Origin: Notamacropus eugenii
Lineage: Eukaryota; Chordata; Mammalia; Diprotodontia; Macropodidae
Direction: 5' to 3'
DNA length: 64,000 nt
Assembly (NCBI RefSeq): GCF_028372415.1
Contig: NC_092875.1
Span: 353,234,225 to 353,298,224, forward strand
A program made the position numbers and the translations under genes. Below the pieces are notes generated by a model that was given only the letters and a program-made list of their open reading frames with translations, made no database searches and was not told the DNA's origin. Positions 1 to 8,477 of the stretch are shown piece by piece; the first letter of the stretch is position 1; each line of letters begins with the position of its first letter.

Positions 1-1182
1 TTCCCCACTCCTTCCTTTTGCCTACAGTCCCTCTTGAAGTGTCCCGGTTTTCCACAGCAAAAACAGTTTTTCTCCAGAGTGCTGTTACTTAAGGCTGCAG
101 CCAGACACTCCCCTTGGATTTGTGCCATGTACACCTGGCTCCCTACCCTATCACATCTCTGTATCATCTGTTCAATGGAAGCGTTTTTCAGCAGTCCCAG
201 CATTGCCTTTTTGCACTCATGATTACAATTTTGCCTTAACAATGTCTTCAGGACTATCTCTGTCCCTTGACTCTCCTCCCCCATGTCTTGGCCCACTGCC
301 TCCTGTAACCTAGCCACAAAGTTAGTAAATGGCTCAGTGTTTCCCTGCATGACCTTGGCAATGGGAAGTTCCCTCTCCTTCTTGGAGGCTATGGTCTTCC
401 ATGTGGCAATAGCCATTCCTGCAATCAGAACATAGTCTGCGGCAGAGTACTGTAATTTGTCGCCTGTAGCCTCATACTGCCCTGTCCTGTCATATGCTGA
501 TAAGTCTGGGAGGCCTGAGCCCCTAGCCCATTGGTGGTATCCTTCACCTTCTGAGAAAATTCTGGCACCCAAATCACTTTCTGACCTGGAGTAAGGAAGG
601 CTCTGGCCAAGCTCTTCCAATCATTAGGGGTCAAGATGAACTGGCCACGTACTCTCAAGCATGGCTATGACAAAAGGTGAATTAGGGCCATGTTTGGCAC
701 AGGCCTCCTTGAGAGCCGCCACTCTCTTCTACTCTATGGGTATGTGGCTCCTCCAAACCCCACCGGGGGCACTGGGGTCTGCTACTTCTACTACAGGAAA
801 TGTCTCTACATCTTCTCCATCCTCTATAGCCTTTCTTATCCCCTTTTCTAGACTGGACTGTGGCCCTAGGCTGTCTGACCAATAAAGTGTGCAATATGAT
901 GGGGCAGAGGGAAGACATGGTGCATGCTCCCCTGCATCATTTTTCCCGTCTGCCAGATGGTGCAAGGGACCTGTTTTTGCCCTGCACACCCCAACTTCTC
1001 TTTTTTCTTGCTCACCAGGGTCCACTTCCCTTTCTGCCATGTTACTTATGTTTTCTTCCCAATCCCGTTTCAGTCTCTCTGGGCCTTTCAGCATGCCTTT
1101 TATCAATCCAAATATCAGGAAATCTAGGTCCTCCAACTCCCCGGGACATTGCTGTTGATAAGCGGTCATTTGTTCCCCAACC
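1..1182 (-). pseudogene. ERV-C gag, distal part (end of matrix, capsid, first nucleocapsid zinc knuckle), broken
   Basis: Reads leftward from the ERV-A insertion. The segment beginning VGEQMTAYQQ continues the matrix domain whose first half is at 7037-7230. A stop near 729 ends that frame. Capsid follows: a piece at 425-658 (GQFILTPNDWKSLARAF) and, around 300-350, a major-homology-region-like stretch (NTEPFTNFVARLQEAV). At about 13-60 sits a CCHC zinc knuckle (CFCCGKPGHFKRDC) with complete metal ligands. Several stops and at least one frame change make it non-coding. Gag would build the virion core. The order of parts and their similarity to the gag genes of ERV-B and ERV-D in this window support a betaretrovirus-like origin. 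The rest of the provirus lies off the left edge. Confidence 0.8.
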
Positions 1183-1188
1183 ACTCCC
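1183..1188. repeat. Target-site duplication of ERV-A, left copy (ACTCCC)
   Basis: ACTCCC directly precedes the TG of the left LTR and recurs at 7031-7036 directly after the CA of the right LTR. Six bases is the usual duplication length for betaretroviruses. The two flanks are the two halves of one gag matrix domain, so the duplication marks the insertion point in ERV-C. Confidence 0.9.
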
Positions 1189-1763
1189 TGCTTGGGGTCA
1201 GGGCCTGAGCCCCCCGGGTCCCGCAGACCAACAGGTCTCTGACCAGCAGAGCCTGCCAGTCTTGGTTGAGCGAGCTGTGAGTAATGAATGAGGTGGGAGG
1301 CAGGATGATAAGCAACTCCGTTTATTCAGCTGAGAGACAGGGTTTATAAAGGCTGTAACCATAATCACATGCAGGCTGAGCTCATCCCATTACTTCACCA
1401 TCTCATGACTATCCCACATCCTTGCATCTGAAGCAAGTAATGAAGCTTATCTTGTTCCTGAAGCTAGTTCCTGAGTTCCCAGACCCAGTTGCAACTTTTC
1501 TGCAAAGAACATCAGTATCTGCAGGAACATCATGTTCCAGGGTCATGGAGAGCTTCTGCCAGCGTTTGAGTAAGCACAAGTCCCACGGGAACAAGCTTTG
1601 CCTCAGTTATGGCCTTGATCACAGGACTTGGACTCCCCTTAGCCCCCTACCATCTAAAAATGGCAAGTTTCTATAACCAGGTTTAAAATATGATTATAGT
1701 TTCACTTTGGCTAAGAAACATCTTTTAGGCAAGTCTTAAGTGGCTTACATGTTTCTCTATACA
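1189..1763 (-). mobile_element. ERV-A 3' LTR (right boundary uncertain)
   Basis: Starts TGCTTGGGG right after the target duplication. On the minus strand it has TATA (TTTATAAA, about 1341-1348) and AATAAA (about 1319-1324). The part 1281-1651 matches the 5' LTR at 6605-7030. The part up to 1752 also matches the separate LTR copy at 40600-41071. I set the right end at ACA 1761-1763 because it resembles the 5' LTR end CTCTACA, but no clear polypurine tract follows. An alternative end is near 1651. Confidence 0.65.
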
Positions 1764-2006
1764 AGTTCTAGTTCTTGATTAAATGGCAATCATAAAATGA
1801 AATTTACCATTAAAACCTTGACTTTTCCATCAATGCAAAATTTTATCAGAGGTTACCTGTAACGTTTTCCCACGTACCATGGTGGATGACGGGCAATTCA
1901 TTGTTGAGAGCCTCGAAAAACAGTGTGGAAAGAAAGGGCAGAAGGCAACAGAGCAAGAAAACCAGAAACAATGGAAGAGAGTACCTCATCTGTCCAAGAA
2001 GCAGGG

Positions 2007-3773
2007 TCAAGCTCTGGAAAGAAATTTACACTCTATGGTCATGATGGAGCTGTTCTTCATAGCCCAGACGGTGTGTTTGGTGGACGAGAGTGAATTATGA
2101 ACCACCAACAATATCCATTTTAGCATGACAGACAATATGGCAACCATTATAAACAATGTCAGTAATCCAGTGCCTAAGGGAATCAGCCAGGTTTTTAGAG
2201 GGTGCCAGGGATCAATATGTTGGAAAAAGTCTAAGATACGTTGAGCAGTTTTTTGTGGAGTCAGGTCTTCAGAGGAAGCACGATTGATATCCCCTGCTAA
2301 TTGGCTCAGCTGTTGAAGTTCCAAAGTCATATTATCATTGACTGCACTCTGTAATTGGGCTCTAATTTTGTCCCATGCTTCTTCAGTTGCATTGTATTGT
2401 TTTGCGGTAAGGCAAAAGGTATTGTATCGATAATCACAGTGCAATTTTTATTGTAATTCTAGGTATTCAGCCTCATTCCCCAAGACCTGTACTGCTTTCT
2501 GTATAGTACAAATGGCCTCATAAAATGCATAATCTATTTGTACTTGTTTGTGAAAACCTATAGAGACATTGCACATAAGATTGTGAAGAGCACCTGCTTC
2601 TCAAATAGTATTTTGAGTATTAGCAACAGACATAGCAAGTGAGGCAGAACTAACAATCAATTCAACCAATAGGCTTATTCCTAGCACAACATAGGAAATA
2701 CATCATTTGACTCTCATCAAACCTGTTATTTTTCCATCTAAAATTGACAAAACACCATCAGCTGGAGCGTGTCCTCACAAGGTTGAGTGCATATTTTGGC
2801 CTAGTAACAATATAAAACCTCCCTTTGGTAAATTTGTCTATACATACATATGCTAAACAATTTGGACATGTGAGATTGAAGATCCCTGTGAAATTATGAT
2901 GTAGGGCAAGTGTTGACTGTCCTGTATGGTCCCATAAAAAGGCATGAGATGGTTCTAAACACACTCGTGCTATGAGACTTATGTTGGTTTTGATCATGCT
3001 ATACACTCCTTCATACCCTGCAAAACCCTGTACTGTTTGTCCTCCAATAGCAGCAACCACCTTTTCCATTCCTTTGGTATAGGAACCCCTGCTGCTAACA
3101 TATAGCAGGTTTGGATACCCTGCACCAACATGGTCATATGATAGATTGTGACAAGTAGCAAGACGCTCAGTGTGATTGTGTGAGGTTAACACAGTCTGTT
3201 GGCACTGACGTGACTGACAATTTACAAATGGCAGAAAACCCGAATAGTTGTGGTATGTGGAAACATTGGGATCATTTTCTGGTCAATACAATCTGTACCA
3301 CATACCCGTTCCTAGTTTTGTTTCTGTATCTGTTCCTTCAGTTACCCAAGTCCAAAGATGAAAGAAGTGAGGATTCCCGTGGTAATTCAAAGTCTCATGC
3401 CCTAGAGTGATATTGGCACACCATGTGGCCTTAGCACGTGTTGCAGTTGTAACCCATTTTTTGCCATCCCACGGCCCTTCTATCTTCTTTTGAAGGCATA
3501 GCAGCAACCCTGCGACCAGTCCAGTAAAGTTCATCCTTGGGGCTTCACTAGTATTGAAAGTATCCCGACTTTCGAAACCTGCATCCCCAAACGTGTGTCA
3601 AGTTGCCCTGCAATACTGGTGTAGGTATTTTTTCACCCCACCTTATAACCCTTACCCATGGAGGATTTGGGATGAAGGCCCAATGGTGAGTGTTCCCACT
3701 GTCCTCAGGTTGAGGGCAATGGACGGCCATCGATCCCAAGAGCCGTTATGAGAAGCGCAATCAATGCTCCCAT
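2007..3773 (-). pseudogene. ERV-A env (surface and transmembrane subunits), broken
   Basis: An ATG at 3773 opens a hydrophobic signal peptide (GALIALLITALG), and the start overlaps the end of integrase in another frame, as in betaretroviruses. Surface-subunit pieces lie at 3548-3739, 3283-3534 and 2758-3192, with many N-glycosylation sequons. The transmembrane subunit ends at 2007-2444: a helical ectodomain, then a long hydrophobic anchor (LIPLGTGLLTLFIMVAILSV) and a short tail. Frame changes and stops separate the pieces, and about 300 bases between 2444 and 2758 show no clear frame. The intact protein would have mediated cell entry; this copy cannot. Confidence 0.8.
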
Positions 3774-4990
3774 CTTGTAGTAAGAGAGTCCCCAGTTGTT
3801 ACTCCTACTTCCTTTCCCACATTGCTGCTCTTTGTTCCCTGGTGCTTCACCTCTGGCCCTGTGATTTCCTCCCCATCGTTTCTCTCTTCTTCGTGATGTA
3901 TGACCCGTAGTCTCCTCACCGGTATCCGAATCTCCTTGTTTCCTGTAAAGATATAAACATAACCCTCGCCCCAAGTGGCTGTTAGTGCCAGGGGTTGGCA
4001 GCGACTATTCCGATTTCTCCCTTTTGTCATGTTCTAGAGGTCTATCTGAGCTGACCATGTATTGCATGGCCAGTGTAGGACCATGCCCAGTGAGCATGTA
4101 AAATGCTAGTCTCAATTGGTTATGTTCCGTGGAACTGGGTCCCAAAACTCTCCCTTTGTGGTCTTGGACATATGGCCATATGGCGCAGTTTGCAAGTTCC
4201 ACCACGGCTCATCCGGTGGGGTTGTACGGGATCCCAGCCACGTAAGAAAGTCTGAAGTCTGAGAGGACTATTTGGAAGGCCAAAGCAGTGTATGCAGGGT
4301 CAGTGTCTGGGGTCAATAGCCTTGGGACACCATGAGTGGCAAAACAACGTAGCAGATGGCTGCACACAGCCCAATCCACAACATCATTGCCATCTGCTAA
4401 GGGCCCTGGAAAAATGGGATGTGACCTTATGTGTAACATGTGGAACGAAAACAGCCATGCTCTGCTGGCCGACTGCCCAATATCTAGCTGACCCAAGACA
4501 CTGGCAGTCTCCAGGTCCACTATGAGTCCAGCTACATCTCCGCTATCAGCGATAATGGTGATAGGCCCAGGTATGTCTAAGGCTGTCCAGACTGCAAAGC
4601 AGTCATTGTGTTTCTCTGCCCACGTCCAAGGTGTTGCTCGGAATGGGGTCAGAGCTGTAGTTTTGCTCCCTTTCAGAAATATCTGATTCATAATGACTTG
4701 CCATTCTGGGTGCCCCATACAGCATCTCTCTACTTGTTCTGTAGTATATGTACAAGAAATAGCATCTGGTTCTTTACCCATCAAACTCATCACTTTCTGT
4801 CATGCTGTATGTATCACTTGTACCACTAACATGCAACAAGGAATGCAGGATCCGTTCCACACCCTCTTTAAGCGTACCCATTCTAATATCCCTTCCTCCA
4901 GATATATGCACCCCGTAGGGAGTTCCACAGTAAACAGGGTCATGTCATGACTTCGTCTCAGATCTGTCAGCATCCTAAAGCTTCCTGAGT
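3770..4990 (-). pseudogene. ERV-A pol remnant (RT start and connection, RNase H, integrase), internally deleted
   Basis: The RT start (WNSPIFVI, about 4995-5020) reaches RMLTDLR near 4945, then jumps to a connection-domain stretch (GILEW, about 4890). The palm with its catalytic aspartates is therefore gone. Frame 4209-4793 shows a degraded RNase H and then integrase: HLLRCFATHGVPRLL, a decayed TPDTDPAYT where TDNGPAYT is expected, and the conserved YNPTG at the end. The integrase C-terminal domain continues at 3761-4205 with a typical basic end (GNKEIRIPVRRLR). Stops and frame changes throughout. Confidence 0.8.
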
Positions 4991-4994
4991 CCTT

Positions 4995-6354
4995 CTAAAT
5001 AACAAATATTGGGGAGTTCCAAGGGCTACAGGGATTTGTCCCTCCTTCAGGTCCTGGGCTAGAGGGCTGCCCTCCATGGCATTTATTTGTAAATATCGTT
5101 GTGGCAGGGCTCCTTGGCATTCTGAGGCCCAATGACCCACTTTTTATGCACTTTGGGCATGGTGTTTTAGGTCTAGCTCCTGAACCTGAATAGGCCATGG
5201 GCTTGTTCCTACAGTCTTTCACGAAATGACCTGTTTTTCCATATCTATAGCACTTCTGTCCCTGTCTCACGCTTGCAGCATCTTTTCTATACTGTCCCTT
5301 TACTTGTTCCTTCACGGGAGCTGCAAACATTACCGAACCTACATCCTCACACCTGAGTGGTGTAGCTGCCTCTCTGGCCCATTGCAAGCCTCCCATCCCA
5401 TATACATAACGTCTGTCTCCTATGGGCCATGGGGGTTTCCACTGTGTTGGAGGACAGTATACTGTCTGTTCCAGAGTCTGTAGATGTTGGAGCCTATGTT
5501 GTAGGGCCTTCTAGAATTGTCTTCTAGAATTTGTTGCCATGCCACATGAGGCAGAAGAGGCGTTTCAGGTACCTCGGAGCACTGAGACAGTTTGCTGCAC
5601 CACAGACTGTGGAAGTGTTGCTTCCTGTTTAGATGTCTATGGAGAGAATACGGCTGCAGCCACTCCCTTGTCTGTTGTTTTGGGTCATTCCTGCACTGTC
5701 TGCCTTACTTGTACAGTCTCCTTCCTCCACCTACAATGAGCATGTTACAATATTGTACAGACAGAGGGTGGACGGCAACAAGACTCCTGGCGTCTGCTCG
5801 GGGCCTGACCCTGGGCAGTCACCTGGAAGCTTACCTCTCCAGTAAGCCAACCACTTTACCGCTCTTCCAACAGTTCCTGCCCCTCCTGTGGGGGAGGGGA
5901 ATGACCAAACAATTCACCCGAGGAGGCTGCTTACTGCACTTTATTGCTTACATCACTTCCCGACCTTCCCTTGATCCCCTTTATATACCCTGCCGTAGCT
6001 CCTCCCATGTTCCACCCTGGAGGCAGAGCCAGCTCTGTAAGAGGCATTCCCAGCACCCGAAGGCGGGTTCTCACCCCCAGGCATCTCCGCGCTCACCAAG
6101 GGGCCACAGTCCAGAGCTCGGCCCTCTACAGGTGTCTCTAAGGCAAAAGCTGCTAGCTGCTCTCCTACTAGTTGCCAAGTATGTGTAGATGCTGGAGGTC
6201 TGTCCTTCACCCAGGGGCACAGTTTCTCAATCTGCTCTAAAACCTGTCTAATCACTTTTAACTGCAATGTTATTCCCTGACTTTTAGCTTGCTTGTATAT
6301 AAGACCTGTACAAGCCTTTTTATCTAAAGTTTCTGTTGCTGTTGTTAGCCCCAT
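4995..6354 (-). pseudogene. ERV-A gag, internally deleted and split by a solo LTR
   Basis: The ATG at 6354 opens a Gag N-terminus beginning MGL, consistent with myristoylation. The matrix reads to about 6137 (LCPWVKD, then QLVGEQLAAFA), where the solo LTR interrupts it. Beyond the LTR (5789 leftward) the frame decays. At 4995-5396 a nucleocapsid is seen: the first knuckle CYRYGKTGHFVKDC has a tyrosine where the second cysteine should be, and the second box is degenerate. Most of capsid and all of protease are missing, and the same frame runs straight into the RT start WNSPIFVI. The Gag-RT junction is a deletion, not a natural fusion. Confidence 0.8.
5795..6130 (-). mobile_element. Solo LTR of the ERV-B family
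   Basis: 336 bases, TG...CA. It is flanked by GGCGTC (5789-5794) and GGTGTC (6131-6136), a six-base target duplication with one change. Minus-strand TATATAAA (about 5981-5987) and AATAAA (5940-5945) lie where a promoter and poly(A) signal should be. It aligns with the two ERV-B LTRs over the block containing TAGCTCCTCCCATGTTCC and GTCCAGAGCT. No internal viral sequence remains, so it arose by LTR-LTR recombination after insertion into ERV-A gag. Confidence 0.85.
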
Positions 6355-6584
6355 GATGCTAAGAACCTAGCTCACTGCCTATTTATGTATAAGCAGGTTA
6401 CTCACAGTCTGTAGTCATCTTCTTTCCGTCTCAGTCAGCTGAGTGCATGTCTGTCCCAACTCTGGCTCCGAAGAACTCCTGGGGCAATGACTGAGGAATG
6501 CAGGCTGCGTCTTTCTCGTGCAACTCCAGCTTACGTTTTTGACCCTGCACTGTCCACTCAGAGGGACCTTAGTTTCTCCTTTCT

Positions 6585-6602
6585 GCCCCATGTTGGGCGC
6601 CA
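6585..6602 (-). other. ERV-A primer binding site, tRNA-Lys type
   Basis: The minus strand reads TGGCGCCCAACATGGGGC, two bases after the 5' LTR. This matches the known lysine-1,2 primer site except for one base. Lysine primers are typical of betaretroviruses and class II ERVs. Confidence 0.85.
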
Positions 6603-6604
6603 AT

Positions 6605-7030
6605 TGCCCAGCGTCCCCCAGACCAACAGTTCTCTGACCAGCAGAGCCTGTCAGTCTTGGTTGAGCAGGCTGTGAGTAATGAATGATGCAGGAGGCAGGA
6701 TGATAAGCAACACCATTTATTCAGCTGAGAGACAGGGTTTATAAAGGCTGTAGCCATAATCACATGCAGGCTGAGCTCATCCCATTATTTCACCATCTCA
6801 TGACTATCCCACGTCCTTACACCTGAAGCAAGTAATGAAGCTTATCTTGTTCCTGAAGCTAGTTCCTGCGTTCCCAGACCCAATGACAACTTTACTGTAC
6901 AGAACATCAGTATCTGCAGGAACATCAGGTTCAAGGGTCATGGAAAGCTTCTGCCAGGGTTTGAGTAAGCACAAGTCCCACGGGAACAGGCTTTGCTCAT
7001 GGGACTCATACACCTCCTGGGCCCTCTACA
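6605..7030 (-). mobile_element. ERV-A 5' LTR
   Basis: 426 bases, TGCCCAGCG...CCTCTACA, with a minus-strand TATA box (TTTATAAA) and AATAAA. It is followed by the right copy of the ACTCCC duplication. It is shorter than the 3' LTR at both ends: about 20 bases are missing near the left edge, and the U3 beginning differs. It is clearly the same family. Confidence 0.85.
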
Positions 7031-7036
7031 ACTCCC
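7031..7036. repeat. Target-site duplication of ERV-A, right copy (ACTCCC)
   Basis: Identical to 1183-1188. Together the pair proves that the sequence between them entered as one insertion. Confidence 0.9.
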
Positions 7037-7230
7037 CATCTTTCTCCTGATACTCTGGTGTGCTCGAGCCATGGGGAGACCTTCCATGTCTTACTACAAA
7101 ACTTTCGGAGGTCAGTCAGATGTACTGTGACCCCCGCCTTCTTGCACTCCTTGTAGAGTGCCCTAGCCTGTATTTCCTCCTCTTTTCCTTTATTACTGGA
7201 AATTGATTCCCCATCCTGCCCTTTTCCCAT
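7037..7230 (-). pseudogene. ERV-C gag, N-terminal part of matrix
   Basis: The ATG at 7230 opens a Gag N-terminus beginning MGK, consistent with myristoylation. The matrix follows with RALYKECKKAGVTVHL and WKVSPWLEHT, as in the other betaretrovirus-like Gags here. The frame is open to the ERV-A insertion point and continues beyond it at 1-1182. The start was chosen because the glycine at position 2 fits Gag and the leader from the primer site is about 100 bases; an upstream in-frame ATG at 7269 is less likely. Confidence 0.8.
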
Positions 7231-7333
7231 GGGTTTGGGAACCTCACTCTTCTCCTCTTCCAAAATCAAAGGTTTGGGTACCCTGTCTCTTCAGCCCTTT
7301 CTGGGTTCCCCACCACCCAGGATCTCTAGCATG

Positions 7334-7351
7334 GTCTCTGTTTGGGCGCCA
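7334..7351 (-). other. ERV-C primer binding site, tRNA-Lys type
   Basis: The minus strand reads TGGCGCCCAAACAGAGAC, close to the lysine-3 primer site. It lies two bases from the LTR edge at 7354. Confidence 0.8.
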
Positions 7352-7353
7352 AC

Positions 7354-7845
7354 TGTCTGGCCTAACATCGTGGGCTGCCGGGTCGCTTACCTAGACCAGG
7401 TCTTTGGTGATCAGCCGGATGAACACACAAGAGGACAGACTGCCAAAGTGAAGCAGAGGTGCAGGTTTTATTCAGGATATATGCTACATATCAGCAAGCA
7501 GGGCAAGCTCTCCCAGAGGGAGCCCCCCCCCCAGGCTTTCCCATCCCTACTTAAGCTCCCAAGACTGCAGGGTCCACTCGTGACCAGTGCATGCTTCCAG
7601 CCCATCAGCCAATTAGAGTGTGGGGAACAGGGGCATGCTCAGACCACTGACGAATCTCAAGGGTGGGATGCTCTCCCTGGTGCGTTCCCACAGAGGAAAG
7701 GTGGAAAACAGGATGCAACCCATCTCACTTCCTGAATTCCCAGATAAAATCTGGGGGGGTCTCATGAGAGCTCTATGGTTTCAAGAGACCCTTACCTTTA
7801 TCTGACCCGAGACTGTTCCCATGGGACTGAGCCTGTGCCCTCACA
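7354..7845 (-). mobile_element. ERV-C 5' LTR
   Basis: 492 bases, TGTCTGGCC...CCCTCACA, adjoining the primer site. Minus-strand AATAAA at about 7467-7472. No strong TATA box was seen. The sequence is unlike LTR-A, -B and -D. The partner LTR is not in the window, so a target duplication cannot be tested. The right end is set by the first plausible CA and could be off by a few bases. Confidence 0.7.
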
Positions 7846-8463
7846 CTTAGTAACTATCCAGGGACAGGAGGGGCTTGGATAACTCCCACTTATCCCCAAT
7901 CTTCTTATCTGCTTTTCATATTTCTGATCAAGCTTTTATTTATCTTTCCAAATCTCTTCAACCCATTATTCAGACTGCTTCACTTTCCTTTATATTTCTA
8001 CCATAGACAAGATAGCTCTCAAGTTATTACTTTTCACTAGCATAATTGTATTGTCTTAAACAAGAGATTTCAACTTGAATTTCACAACTGAATAGATGTT
8101 CATCGTTGTTTCACAGGTTTGTTTATCTTTCTCTGATTGTATTCACTGTGGAAGAGAAACTTTAGAAATTAAGTTATTAATAAGTTCAAACACTAGTTTT
8201 AACTCTTGCCTAGGCCATGGAATGACTACAAATTCAGATTAAAACAGCAAGATCTTTTTTGCTTTATACATCATTGCATATTAATTTAGCAATATATTAT
8301 CTTGAAAATGAAAATTTAGTAGGCTTTATCCCCCTTTTCTCTGAAAAATATTACTTCTAAACCATAATTCTTTTTCTTCTAAAACAGTTGAAAATTTATC
8401 CTGATCTTGAGAGTCACTAAACTTTTATAAAGAAAATGAGTTGAAACCTTTTAAAATGATAAT
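7846..8463. other. No gene seen; AT-rich host sequence
   Basis: Short open frames only, no splice-flanked coding run, no repeat family recognised. It is continuous with 11264-12125 once the L1 at 8478-11249 is removed. Confidence 0.6.
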
Positions 8464-8477
8464 TCTTTTTTCACTTT

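Larger units (their letters stand above)
1189..7030 (-). mobile_element. ERV-A: betaretrovirus-like provirus inserted in ERV-C gag
   Basis: Order on the minus strand: LTR 6605-7030, primer site 6585-6602, gag, a heavily deleted pol, env, LTR from 1189. Both ends carry TG...CA and the same six-base target duplication. Protease and the core of reverse transcriptase, including any YMDD, are missing. The element also carries a later solo LTR at 5795-6130. The lysine-tRNA primer site and the Env type place it with class II (betaretrovirus-like) ERVs. It cannot code for particles in its present state. Confidence 0.9.

Noticed and set aside
860-1291. 143-codon plus-strand frame and overlapping ones
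   Set aside because: Antisense to ERV-C gag and running into the ERV-A LTR; no independent support.
5592-6188. 198-codon plus-strand open frame
   Set aside because: It crosses the solo LTR boundaries and its target duplications, so it is a chance frame over two unrelated elements.
1189-7845. Tandem proviruses sharing one LTR
   Set aside because: The matching ACTCCC duplication and the split matrix domain show nesting instead.
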